Shown here piece after piece: positions 9,083 through 18,079 of a stretch of 64,000 bases of DNA. The stretch spans positions 1 to 64,000 of the forward strand of contig NZ_JBNGOS010000015.1 of the NCBI RefSeq assembly GCF_050589685.1. Reading direction: 5' to 3'. The stretch is from Saccharicrinis sp050589685 (lineage in GTDB: Bacteria; Bacteroidota; Bacteroidia; Bacteroidales; Marinilabiliaceae). The notes under the pieces were generated by a model, which was not told the origin of the DNA, did not search any database, and worked only from the letters and a program-made list of their open reading frames with translations. Numbering within the stretch: the first letter of the stretch is position 1; each line of letters opens with the position of its first letter. A program made the translations under genes and the position numbers.

Positions 9083-11044
9083 TTACTTGCCCCAGACCTT
9101 AATCTTATTTTTTCCAACTTTCAGGTTTTGAAGTGGACCTACCAGAGGTGAATCTGTATTTCTTGCGTTTCCAAAATAATCAGTATCAATGGTCACGGGA
9201 GATCCATCAGGATTCTCGAAAGGTGTTTCCGACTGAAATGCGTAACCAAGCAATTCAGTATTTACAACTTTCGTTTCTACGCTTTCTAAACTTTCATCAA
9301 TGGTAATATTCAAATAATAAGCATCATCCTCCTGAGAAATACTGATCTCTGGTTTTAATGTTCTATTCTCAACAAAATTGGTTTCAATGGTTGATGGCAG
9401 GGCTTTATTTAAATACAGATTGGCATCGATAAACATTGGAAATTTCTGCGCATTATAGGCATTTAAATTACCAGGAGATTTCCATTTGTATTCGGCAGGT
9501 GGAAAATCGTTATACCCATCTAAACCGTAAAATTGACTTTTATCTAGCGTTTCGTTATTGGCAGCAAAAATATTATTATAAAATCGGTCATCACCAAGAA
9601 TGACGGTCATCATCCCCAGAACCTGCGTAGAGTGTGGGAAATGGTAATGTGTAAATCGATTACTTGCCGCACGGGTTTGCACATATCCCACAACTAAGTT
9701 ATTCACAAAAGCTGTTCCTTGCGAAGCATTCAGAATTCCTTTTTCAGAGAGCAAAATATTATTATCAATAATCATTGGCCCATGATTTACCTCAACAAAT
9801 ACGTCCTCGTTGTCTGTATGATTGAAAAATAGATTCCCGGTTACACGTGCGCCTTGCGCCTGCCAATCGAGCCATAGCCCACGATGGTTATCATGTATGC
9901 AGTTGTCTTTAATTAAAACATCGATGGCAGCATGTAGTTTAATGCCACTTACCTCCCATCCACCAAACTGGCTTTTTACATTTATATTATAAATATGATT
10001 ATTGCTTATCTCGCTAAATACACATCCTAAGTGCCCAATAACACCTCCCTGTTCGCAATCTTTAATGGTGTTGTTACGTATGATATGAGATCCGATGGTT
10101 TCTTTAGACCAACCCAATTGTAAGGCTTTAAAAACAACCTCACGCTCATACTGAGTTCCCTGCTTCCGCTTATCACGTTTCCACTGGTTCTGCCCCGAAG
10201 ACCTTTCTTTACCGATCACAATGCCTGAACATTTTGAATCACTAATAAGGTTATCTTCAATGATCCATCCTTTACTCCAGTTTGGGCCAATTAAACCAAT
10301 CTGTTCTGCTGTTGGAGGTGCCCATTGCGTAGCCGCATGACACATCTTAAATCCGCGTACCGTAATAAAATTAATGCCTGTTTTTTTGGGCCAAAACACG
10401 GTTGGACGAACATTTATTTCAACCAGTTCTTTATTGGGGTTTAAGCCCTTAAAATTGGCATAAATAGTTGTTGTCTCCTGGTTACTTTCGCAATACCACT
10501 TGTACTTAGAACCTTCGGTATCCGTCGCATTTTTCAGTGGAGTCTCCGTTAGCACATCAGACAACTTATTGATTTCGTAGAGTGCTTTTCCATTTAAGTA
10601 GACTTCGCCCAAATGATGATCTCTTCCTGATGTACTTGTTAACCAATCGCCATATATAACTTCTTGGTAAGGATTAAAATCACCAAACAATGCGTTTTCT
10701 ATTTCTACTTTCCAAACATGACCTTTATGTTTCTTCCAGGAATTTATTTCTTCCGATCCCTTAATCCAGACCTCTTCATTTGCTGCAGCCTGATATATAA
10801 TTCTGTCCCGATTGTTCCTTCCTTCGTAATAGGGATTGACCCATTCTCTGTAAGTTCCTTCATGAACCGTAATTACATCTCCCGGCTGCGCTATTCTTGC
10901 TGCTTTTGAGATTGAATTGAATGGGGCATCTTTGCTACCATTATTAAAATCGTTTCCATCTTTAGCAACGTGATATTCTGTTGCATTTGTGGCGATGGCT
11001 ATAAAAACGAATAATACAATTAAAATTTGCGCTTTAATTCTCAT
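9083..11044 (-). CDS. GH120 beta-xylosidase (right-handed beta-helix)
   Basis: A 653-aa secreted enzyme closely resembling the GH120 beta-xylosidase XylC of Thermoanaerobacterium saccharolyticum along its whole length. Shared landmarks include EYHVAKDG near the N terminus, FGDFNPYQE, GLIGPNWSKGWIIEDN, GIKLHAAIDV, and a beta-helix of repeated short strands. The catalytic residues established for that family are both present: nucleophile Asp393 in GLWLDWQAQG and acid/base Glu418 in DVFVEVNHGP (numbering from the chosen start). Start: the ATG at 11044 opens a signal peptide (MRIKAQILIVLFVFIAIATNA); the upstream ATG at 11080 would add 12 residues ahead of it. Function: release of terminal beta-linked xylose from oligosaccharides. 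The gene lies 37 bp after a sulfatase gene, suggesting removal of xylose after desulfation. Confidence 0.9.
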   Translation of the reverse strand: MRIKAQILIVLFVFIAIATNATEYHVAKDGNDFNNGSKDAPFNSISKAARIAQPGDVITVHEGTYREWVNPYYEGRNNRDRIIYQAAANEEVWIKGSEEINSWKKHKGHVWKVEIENALFGDFNPYQEVIYGDWLTSTSGRDHHLGEVYLNGKALYEINKLSDVLTETPLKNATDTEGSKYKWYCESNQETTTIYANFKGLNPNKELVEINVRPTVFWPKKTGINFITVRGFKMCHAATQWAPPTAEQIGLIGPNWSKGWIIEDNLISDSKCSGIVIGKERSSGQNQWKRDKRKQGTQYEREVVFKALQLGWSKETIGSHIIRNNTIKDCEQGGVIGHLGCVFSEISNNHIYNINVKSQFGGWEVSGIKLHAAIDVLIKDNCIHDNHRGLWLDWQAQGARVTGNLFFNHTDNEDVFVEVNHGPMIIDNNILLSEKGILNASQGTAFVNNLVVGYVQTRAASNRFTHYHFPHSTQVLGMMTVILGDDRFYNNIFAANNETLDKSQFYGLDGYNDFPPAEYKWKSPGNLNAYNAQKFPMFIDANLYLNKALPSTIETNFVENRTLKPEISISQEDDAYYLNITIDESLESVETKVVNTELLGYAFQSETPFENPDGSPVTIDTDYFGNARNTDSPLVGPLQNLKVGKNKIKVWGK

Positions 11045-11081
11045 CCAATACAATCCATTAATGCGTATCGTTGAGCTCATG

Positions 11082-12890
11082 TTATAACTTTTCTATTTTC
11101 ACATAATAAGCCCCAAATTCAGTGCCGTCATCCAATGTAAACCAAGTTTGCAGGTGATTTTCTCCCTTGTTTAGCTCTAGGGTAAATTCCACATATTCAG
11201 CGTCCAAGTCTACATTCTCCGACAAGTCATGGTTCTGCACCTTTACACGTGCTGTTTTTATATTTAAAGCCTTCCCTTTTTTGCTTGCCGTAACACTTGT
11301 TCCTTCCAGAGCCGGACGAGCAGGAGCCTCTGCGCCTAAGGCCAAATGCGATTCTTCAGGCCAACGGCGAAGTTTTAAACTGTATGTCCCTGCTTGAGCA
11401 ACCTTAACTCTAAAAAAGCCATTATTAACCATTCCCATCCGAATATGGTTCTGCTGCCAAGGTGTAAATTTCTCAGAATGCCAGTCGTGGCAAAATAATG
11501 TTGTTGGATTTTCTGCTTCATCACCAATAATAAAGAATGGTTTTTCAACAAAAGTTGGTGAAATCTCGTTCCACCAAGCATCATATTTAGCAAGCAAGTT
11601 CTTCATTAATTCGGGATGTTTCTCTGCAATATTCGTCCGTTGTTCAGGATCGGTATTTAAATCATAGAGTTCGGTTCCTTCAACCAAGCGCCAGTTTTTG
11701 TGCAGTAACGCAGTTCTAAGCCATGGAACCGGGTCGGTAGAAAATTGTGTATTTACAAAAACTGTTCTGTCTTCAAACTTAGATTTGTCACCATTTATCA
11801 AAGGCACAAGACTCTGACCATCAAATTTTAAATCGGCACTCAATTCAAGCTTGCACAAATCTATCAGGGTTGGTAATATATCGTAATGAGCGGTTAGCTG
11901 GTCAATATCTTTCCCTACTTTTATGCCACCATCTTTCCAATGAATAAAGAAGGGAACACGATGACCTCCTTCATACATACTGGCCTTTATTCCGCGCATT
12001 CCGGCATTATTTCCTTTTATCACAAAACCATCTAAACGGTCACCTTTGGGATCAACTTTTGCACCCGCAGCCGATCCATTGTCAGCTGTGAAAATTAAGA
12101 TGGTATTATCCATCAAATCGATGGACTTTAAGTATTCAACCAACTTCCCAACGTTTTCATCAATATTGGCAATCATGCCATAAAACGACGCATTTGGGAT
12201 ATTTTCATTGTCGTTATAAGGATCGGAATATTTATCGGCAACCCAATACGGCGAGTGTGCAGCGTTGGTAGACAGGTAACAAAAGAATGGCTCATCTTTC
12301 TTTTGATCAATGTATTTTTTAGCTTTCTCGAACCAGATGTCTGTGCAATAACCTTCGAACTGTTCAGGTTTGCCATTGTGCATGTATATATCGTCGAAAT
12401 AGTCATTGTTCCAATGATCCATGGTTTGCCCAACACCTCCACCATTATTCATCAAAACCTCATCAAAGCCTTTGTCCTGGGGGCGGAACGGGTAATTGTC
12501 GCCCAAATGCCATTTACCGAACATAGCTGTATTATACCCGTTATCTTTAAAGATTTGAGCCATGGTAGTTTCTCTTTCCAGAATTAGAGATCGGCCTTTA
12601 ATGGTAAAAAACACCCCGGTTCTGTAGTTATGGTGCCCTGTCATAATTGCGGCACGCGTAGGTGCACAGGTTGGGCTCACATGATAATCGGTTAACCGTG
12701 TGCTTTTTGCATGCAGCGCGTCAATATTGGGCGTTTGAATATATTGATTTCCATGGCACGCCAAATCTCCATATCCCACATCATCCACCATAATAAGGAT
12801 TACATTGGGCTTTTTACTTTCTGGTTGATTACACGATAACATTATTAAAGCAGAAACAATGATCGTATATATGTATTTTGATCTTATCAT
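11082..12890 (-). CDS. Sulfatase (S1 family) with C-terminal beta-sandwich, lipoprotein
   Basis: A 602-aa lipoprotein sulfatase (lipobox ending at Cys20, ALIMLSC). Asp36-Asp37 in IMVDDVGYGD and Cys75 in PTCAPTRAAIMTG (C-x-P-T-R variant of the maturation motif) identify it; GKWHLGDNYPFRPQDKGFD and FTADNGSAAG complete the metal site. Unlike the others in the window it has about 140 extra C-terminal residues (from about 460), beginning PTLFCHDWHSEKFTPWQQ and rich in beta strands (FRVKVAQAGTYSLKLRRWP), probably an accessory or lid domain. This architecture is common among Bacteroidota arylsulfatases. Spacing to the neighbouring propeller hydrolase is 12 bp, so it belongs to the same transcript. 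Confidence 0.93.
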   Translation of the reverse strand: MIRSKYIYTIIVSALIMLSCNQPESKKPNVILIMVDDVGYGDLACHGNQYIQTPNIDALHAKSTRLTDYHVSPTCAPTRAAIMTGHHNYRTGVFFTIKGRSLILERETTMAQIFKDNGYNTAMFGKWHLGDNYPFRPQDKGFDEVLMNNGGGVGQTMDHWNNDYFDDIYMHNGKPEQFEGYCTDIWFEKAKKYIDQKKDEPFFCYLSTNAAHSPYWVADKYSDPYNDNENIPNASFYGMIANIDENVGKLVEYLKSIDLMDNTILIFTADNGSAAGAKVDPKGDRLDGFVIKGNNAGMRGIKASMYEGGHRVPFFIHWKDGGIKVGKDIDQLTAHYDILPTLIDLCKLELSADLKFDGQSLVPLINGDKSKFEDRTVFVNTQFSTDPVPWLRTALLHKNWRLVEGTELYDLNTDPEQRTNIAEKHPELMKNLLAKYDAWWNEISPTFVEKPFFIIGDEAENPTTLFCHDWHSEKFTPWQQNHIRMGMVNNGFFRVKVAQAGTYSLKLRRWPEESHLALGAEAPARPALEGTSVTASKKGKALNIKTARVKVQNHDLSENVDLDAEYVEFTLELNKGENHLQTWFTLDDGTEFGAYYVKIEKL

Positions 12891-12902
12891 TATACTAAAA
12901 AT

Positions 12903-14033
12903 TTACAAATCTGTTTTTAAAGGTATGACCATATTCCAGGTCTTATCAAAACTCCAAGCTTTTTCGCCATTTCCTGTGGCGGCAAAAAAATGTGTAGGCA
13001 CCCCGTCCTCAATCAACAGAAAAGGTCGTTCGAAGTGATTCTGATACGAAGTGGTGCCATCATCCCATTTAATACTTCTGCTATAGGCTTTAGGATTTTC
13101 AAACAATTGCCATTTCACCCCATCATCAGACCAGGCATGGACGCCCCCCCCTTCTTCTCCGCACAATACCCCGGTTCGGTCTTTTATGATAGCTTCGTAT
13201 TTATCGCCATTCCACCAAACATAAGGATCTTCCAGATCGATTCTTTCGTTATCTTTTGATTTGAATCTCAATATAGGTTCTTCGCTCAACCTTTCGTAAG
13301 GTCCTTGAGGATTACTGGCTTTGGCGACTCCCAACAACAAAGGTGGTTTATTGGCATCGGCCGATGATTTATACATGAGTAATATTTCACCTGTTTTTTC
13401 ATTTACCACCGGAGCAGGATTGGAAGTGATGGAGGCATCCCAATGTCCTTTTTCCCTTGGTTCAATAACAGGTTTATCCAGTCTTTTCCATGGTCCATAA
13501 ACACTATTGCTAATGGCTACTCCAATCCTTTTATTCTGCCATGCTCTGCTCCAGTTATCCCGCTCTACTTTTGGGTTCTCCGGAGTAGGGCGCTCAAAAT
13601 CGTAGGTGGTTCCAAAATAATATAACAAATACTGATCTTTATATTTCACTATTCTTGGATTATGTGTGCACATTCCATCCCAATATTCTTTACCTCGCGG
13701 AGGCAGCACAGCACCGACTGTTTCGTACGGACCTATTGGCGTATCTGCTACGGCATGAACCACTTCAGAGTTTGTCACCCAATTTCCGAAGTTTACATTT
13801 CGTGGCCAACGACTGGCAAACATATGGTACCGTCCGTCTTCACCTTTAATTACGGAAGAACCCCAAATCCAGTATGCCGAATCCTGATAGCCTCCATTCT
13901 TTGGTGCAGGTAAGATGCGGTCGACAAACGCAATGTCCTTCACTTTTTCCTTACATGAAATACATAAAGTCGACAACAAAGTAAAAACAACACTTACACC
14001 AACTGACTTTATCACAAAATCCCTTCTCTTCAT
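12903..14033 (-). CDS. Five-bladed beta-propeller glycoside hydrolase (GH43/GH117-like), lipoprotein
   Basis: A 376-aa protein with a lipoprotein signal (residues 1-27, LSTLCISC) and repeated propeller-blade signatures: WIWGSSVIKGEDGRYHMFAS, HAVADTPIGPYE, THNPRIVKYKDQYLLYYF, ISNSVYGPWKRLDKPV, LEDPYVWWNGDKYEAI. The blade motif (acidic residue, x-P, aromatic, short turn, tyrosine) and length match the GH43/GH117 superfamily, where three carboxylates in the central channel do catalysis. I cannot place it in a numbered family. A close paralogue lies at 28696-29793 (shared WGSSVIKGEDG, YHM, ASRWP, THNP/CHNP and final TWNxVIPL). Between two sulfatases in the operon, it probably acts on a side-chain monosaccharide. 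Confidence 0.8.
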   Translation of the reverse strand: MKRRDFVIKSVGVSVVFTLLSTLCISCKEKVKDIAFVDRILPAPKNGGYQDSAYWIWGSSVIKGEDGRYHMFASRWPRNVNFGNWVTNSEVVHAVADTPIGPYETVGAVLPPRGKEYWDGMCTHNPRIVKYKDQYLLYYFGTTYDFERPTPENPKVERDNWSRAWQNKRIGVAISNSVYGPWKRLDKPVIEPREKGHWDASITSNPAPVVNEKTGEILLMYKSSADANKPPLLLGVAKASNPQGPYERLSEEPILRFKSKDNERIDLEDPYVWWNGDKYEAIIKDRTGVLCGEEGGGVHAWSDDGVKWQLFENPKAYSRSIKWDDGTTSYQNHFERPFLLIEDGVPTHFFAATGNGEKAWSFDKTWNMVIPLKTDL

Positions 14034-14079
14034 TTTTATCCTCTTTTTTTTATGAATGATACAAATCTACAACTAACTA

Positions 14080-15522
14080 TTACTCCTCTCTTTTCCAGAC
14101 AAAACTTTCATCCAATAAGTCGGCATACTCCTTTTCCAATTGCTTTTTCATGCGATTGAATACTTCGGGATATTCCATAGCTTTGTTTTCGGATTCCCCA
14201 ATATCATCTTTCATATTATACAACTCAAAATCTGTCATGATTGCATTTTTCACTGACGTTGCATTGCCTTCATAAATATTATTGAGTTGTGGCATATAAG
14301 AAGTATCGTTTTTAAGCCGGCATAAGATTTTCCAGTCACCTGAACGCATGGCCACCCTGTGTTCGTTCAGCGCATTATAAAATGCCCAAATCAAAGGTTT
14401 TGCCCTTTCCTGTTTACCTGTTTTAATAAGGGTTGCAATTGACTCTCCATCCAGTTTTCTATCAGGAAGCGTTGCCCCGGCCAGTTCAGCGAATGTCGGC
14501 ATCAAATCCAGTGATGAAACCACTGCATCTGTAGTTCCTTTAAACGTATTTTGTCCCATCCAATGTAAAATTCCCGGTACACGAAATCCGGCTTCATTTG
14601 TCCACAGTTTCATCCCTTTTAGATCTCCCGGTGAACCATAAGATCTGGTGGCACGGTAGTATCTATTCAATGTCTCAGGTCCATTGTCGGAGGTGAAGAA
14701 GATGAGTGTATTATCATCATTGCCACTATATTTTAGATATTGAACCAGGCGACCTACAGCTTGATCCATATTGGCTACGTTGGCAAAATACTGCGCCTGG
14801 TTTTCATTTTCAGAATCAGGAAGATATTTATCTACTAAGTTTTGCGGTGATGCAATTGGTTCATGTGGTTCGTGAAAACATACCTGCAGATAAAACGGTT
14901 TATCTTTTTCTTTCTTCTTCAGCCATTGAATTGCCTCTTCCACCACAATCTGACAACTGAAACCTGCTATTTCCCCAACCTCTTCACCGTTTCTTATAAA
15001 ATTTTTAGGGTTTTGATGGGTAGGCGCTGCATTATTATGGGTGGCAAACCAATGGTCGAAACCAAAATAATCAGGTTTGGGTTGCACATTGCTGTTAAAC
15101 CTTGAGCTACAATGCCACTTTCCTGACAAGCAAGTTGTATATCCCGCATTTTTCAACATGGCCGGAATGGTTTGTTCGTGCTTTTGCAGATGAACCAAGT
15201 CCCTGCAATCCTTACTTTTTCTGGTGCCGGGGATAAAATCATATATCCCTGCCTTATTGGGACTGCGACCAGTGAGCAACCCTGCTCTGGAAGGAGAACA
15301 AACAGGAGCAGCAGAATAGCAATTGGTCAATTTTATACCATCTTCCGCTAGTTGATCCAGGTTCGGTGTTTGAATAATCGGGTGCCCAAAGGATGACAAA
15401 TCGCCATAACCTAAATCGTCGCACAAAACAACCACAATATTGGGTTGTGAGATTTCTTGATTACAAGCTGTAAAGTGTAGGGCCAGCGCCCATACGGATA
15501 GTAAAAAAATGTAATTCTTCAT
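14080..15522 (-). CDS. Sulfatase (S1 family), lipoprotein
   Basis: A 480-aa sulfatase with lipobox at Cys20 (LALHFTAC). Metal-binding Asp35-Asp36 are in VLCDDLGYGD and Cys75 in PVCSPSRAGLLTG is the formylglycine site. GKWHC, then LNNIYEGN and FTSDNGPETL give the rest of the active-site framework; a CFHEPHEP segment contributes further ligands. The C terminus has the standard ELYNMKDDIGESEN. Length is typical. It is the first gene after a 190-bp AT-rich gap (15523-15713) that holds no recognisable feature, so a promoter could be located there. Which position on which sugar it desulfates is not known. Confidence 0.93.
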   Translation of the reverse strand: MKNYIFLLSVWALALHFTACNQEISQPNIVVVLCDDLGYGDLSSFGHPIIQTPNLDQLAEDGIKLTNCYSAAPVCSPSRAGLLTGRSPNKAGIYDFIPGTRKSKDCRDLVHLQKHEQTIPAMLKNAGYTTCLSGKWHCSSRFNSNVQPKPDYFGFDHWFATHNNAAPTHQNPKNFIRNGEEVGEIAGFSCQIVVEEAIQWLKKKEKDKPFYLQVCFHEPHEPIASPQNLVDKYLPDSENENQAQYFANVANMDQAVGRLVQYLKYSGNDDNTLIFFTSDNGPETLNRYYRATRSYGSPGDLKGMKLWTNEAGFRVPGILHWMGQNTFKGTTDAVVSSLDLMPTFAELAGATLPDRKLDGESIATLIKTGKQERAKPLIWAFYNALNEHRVAMRSGDWKILCRLKNDTSYMPQLNNIYEGNATSVKNAIMTDFELYNMKDDIGESENKAMEYPEVFNRMKKQLEKEYADLLDESFVWKREE

Positions 15523-15713
15523 GATTTAAAATTAAAGGAAGCTAAAATTGGCCAATTACAGGAATTTATGAAATGTTCAGTTTCATTATTTTTATATCTA
15601 TTTTAAACATTATATCATTTTTTCTTGAACCAACACAAGAATAAATCCGCATTACAACACACTGACAATCATCACAATCATATCTATTCCTATAACATTT
15701 CTTCCAGATTCAA

Positions 15714-16388
15714 CTATTCGCGAACAACCTCCACATTCCGAATCAGACAAGCCGCATACTCGCCAGCAGTTCCTCTAATTCTGAATGCAAAATGACCGCC
15801 ACCATAAGCTTTTTTATCGGTTGTCTCCAGTATTTTTTCGCCATCTAGCTTTAGCCAGATGACATCTTTTTTTCGGCCTATCTCAATAGAATAGAAAACA
15901 CCGGGATGCATAATGTTTTTTTCGTACGAAACCAGGGCAGGATCTTGTCCTTTAGGTGCCGGATATTTTCTGATAAACGGGGTGTAATTATGTGGGCCAT
16001 TTCTAAAGGCATAGAAATAGCTTTCCACATCTTCGATCCATAATTTCATGGAACCATCATAATTTTCCGGAATAGATAGGCTGGCATCCTTACCCGGATT
16101 TGAAGCTGACAATATAGCTACTAAAACAGATGCCGGTGTCAAGGTCATTATATCGTACTTTACCACCACATCTGCTCCATAACTTTCCGGGCTCACGATC
16201 ATCACCCCGTTACTTTCTTTGGCCTCCTTCATAAAAAACATATTATGACTTTCAACTAACTTCGTTCCTTGCCCATAAAACGGCCAGCTGTTTAGTTCTT
16301 CGGGCGTTATGACCTGCCCATTCAAACATGTTGGCAGTATGGTTACAACGAGTGTAAGTATTGTTTTTATTGCCTTCATTTTTATCAT
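15714..16388 (-). CDS. DUF1961 (YesU-like) secreted protein
   Basis: A 224-aa protein with signal peptide (residues 1-25, ending LNG) and a jelly-roll, galectin-like pattern. The end of the protein, GGGHFAFRIRGTAGEYAACLIRNVEV, matches the end of the DUF1961 family, whose structural example is YesU of Bacillus subtilis, encoded in a rhamnogalacturonan-use cluster. The family has a beta-sandwich related to lectins and concanavalin-like glucanases, and no established enzymatic activity. A second, more typical member is at 48521-49345 and a broken third at about 31337-31432. It precedes the sialate-O-acetylesterase-type gene in coordinates and follows it in transcription by 39 bp. A sugar-binding or weak hydrolase role is inferred. 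Confidence 0.6.
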   Translation of the reverse strand: MIKMKAIKTILTLVVTILPTCLNGQVITPEELNSWPFYGQGTKLVESHNMFFMKEAKESNGVMIVSPESYGADVVVKYDIMTLTPASVLVAILSASNPGKDASLSIPENYDGSMKLWIEDVESYFYAFRNGPHNYTPFIRKYPAPKGQDPALVSYEKNIMHPGVFYSIEIGRKKDVIWLKLDGEKILETTDKKAYGGGHFAFRIRGTAGEYAACLIRNVEVVRE

Positions 16389-16427
16389 ATTTTTAGTTAT
16401 TACAATAACAATATCTGTATCCTTTTA

Positions 16428-18026
16428 TCATTGATCACTTGTAAAAATAGCAGCCGGTAACCCATTCTTATTGTATAAATTAGCACCTTCGGGGTTGGAT
16501 GACCATGCATAACGTACTTTAATCGGTTTTAGAACATCCAGATGGGAAACCTCCACCATATTTTTGGAAATAATTTGAGCATTCGCTGTCTTCCATACTC
16601 CATCCTGGCCAGCTACCTCGAACCATTTTAAAGATTCACTTACCGGGACTGCATCATCCATAAGCTGTTTATGTCCAACCATTAGTCCGGAACCCACATG
16701 AATGAATTTAACTATTATTTTATTGTTGCTTTTTTTAATACGCTTAAAAAGCGGACCGCTAACTGCCTGCACTTTTTTATTGTAATCCTTTTTCAAGGCC
16801 CATTTAGACAATCGCTTACCGACATCCTTTTTATTGTGGGGATGTACATCTATGGCCTCACCTATATCATGTAACACCGCCATTCCTGTTTTAGGCAAAG
16901 TGGTACATACCGTTCTAATTTGGTCCGAGACAGCGGCCCATCCTACATTAGAACGCTCATCGGTTACTTTAAATGCCGCTAATTGTGTACAGTAAAACGG
17001 AAAATTACCTTGCCCCCACTCTTCGCGCCAGCTGGTTACCAACTCCTTCAGATAAAATCCATAACTTTCCTCCATATAATGGGAGTTAGATTCACCTTGA
17101 TACCAAATCACACCCTTTATGGCATAGGGCTTAATCGCTGAAATCATTCCATTATGCAGCGTTGCAGGAATTTGCTTACTTTTTTCGGGGTGAACTGTTG
17201 GCCATGGCCTTGGAATTGTTTTACCACTTTGAATCCACTCATTATACTTATTTTGAAACACGGTATCTTCATAACCTTCCTGAGCCATTTCAACGATTTT
17301 TCCCTTCGCGTTCTTCATCTCATGTTCGTAATAGGCTTTCGTGGTTTCATGCTTCATGTATGTATCAACAGAAATCCAAGGCTGGATGCGCGTGCCTCCC
17401 CATGAGCATTCGATAATACCGATAGGGACATTCAGGTTTTTTCGCAATTCTTTAGCAAAAAAATAGCCTGTGGCCGTAATATTTCCGGTATTATCGGGTG
17501 TGGCACTTCCCCAATTAGCTTTAAAATTATGCTTCTTATTGTATAGTGATGGTGTTTGAGGTATTTCAATGTGCCGTAATAAAGAATCATCAGCTGTCGC
17601 TATTTCATTTCGGATAAATTCTACCAATGGCTGATATTCTTTTTCTCTGGCATCATTCACAAACTTGTTTAACGCAAAATCCATATTTGACTGCCCTGAA
17701 CATAACCATACTTCGCCGGAAAGAACATCACTGATTTTAAGCGTATCTTTACCATAAATACTTATATTGAATGGTCCTCCTGCCTTAGGCGTTTTAATTT
17801 CCACTTTCCAGGTGCCATCCGAAGAGGTAACAACTTCAGCCTTTTGCCCCCAACCTGCTACCACAGTTATCTTTTCCATTGGATCTGCCCATCCCCACAC
17901 AGGAATTTTGGTTTTTTGCTGTACCACCATGTGATTAGAAAAAAGAGCATTTACAGAAACATTTGCATTCATTATCTGTGCACAAAACACGAGGAAGGCA
18001 AATAGTATTTTATATGGGTACATCAT
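16428..18026 (-). CDS. Sialate O-acetylesterase-type (SASA) carbohydrate esterase
   Basis: A 532-aa secreted esterase of the SASA/SGNH type (CAZy-like acetylxylan or sialate 9-O-acetylesterase). Signal peptide at residues 1-22. A beta-sandwich domain (about 24-100) precedes the hydrolase. Block I is VWLCSGQSNM with Ser113 in GQSN; IECSWGGTRIQPW (about 205) forms the next block; GVIWYQGESN (about 300) holds the oxyanion residues; DVHPHNKKDVG (about 395) holds the catalytic Asp-x-His. A C-terminal beta domain (about 420-532) is usual. The family removes acetyl groups from sugars including xylose polymers. It lies between a sulfatase and a DUF1961 gene, again combining deacylation and desulfation. 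Confidence 0.9.
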   Translation of the reverse strand: MMYPYKILFAFLVFCAQIMNANVSVNALFSNHMVVQQKTKIPVWGWADPMEKITVVAGWGQKAEVVTSSDGTWKVEIKTPKAGGPFNISIYGKDTLKISDVLSGEVWLCSGQSNMDFALNKFVNDAREKEYQPLVEFIRNEIATADDSLLRHIEIPQTPSLYNKKHNFKANWGSATPDNTGNITATGYFFAKELRKNLNVPIGIIECSWGGTRIQPWISVDTYMKHETTKAYYEHEMKNAKGKIVEMAQEGYEDTVFQNKYNEWIQSGKTIPRPWPTVHPEKSKQIPATLHNGMISAIKPYAIKGVIWYQGESNSHYMEESYGFYLKELVTSWREEWGQGNFPFYCTQLAAFKVTDERSNVGWAAVSDQIRTVCTTLPKTGMAVLHDIGEAIDVHPHNKKDVGKRLSKWALKKDYNKKVQAVSGPLFKRIKKSNNKIIVKFIHVGSGLMVGHKQLMDDAVPVSESLKWFEVAGQDGVWKTANAQIISKNMVEVSHLDVLKPIKVRYAWSSNPEGANLYNKNGLPAAIFTSDQ

Positions 18027-18079
18027 ATATTTATTTTTTACTAATATTGTTATTTACCGAGCGTATCTACTAATTTTAT

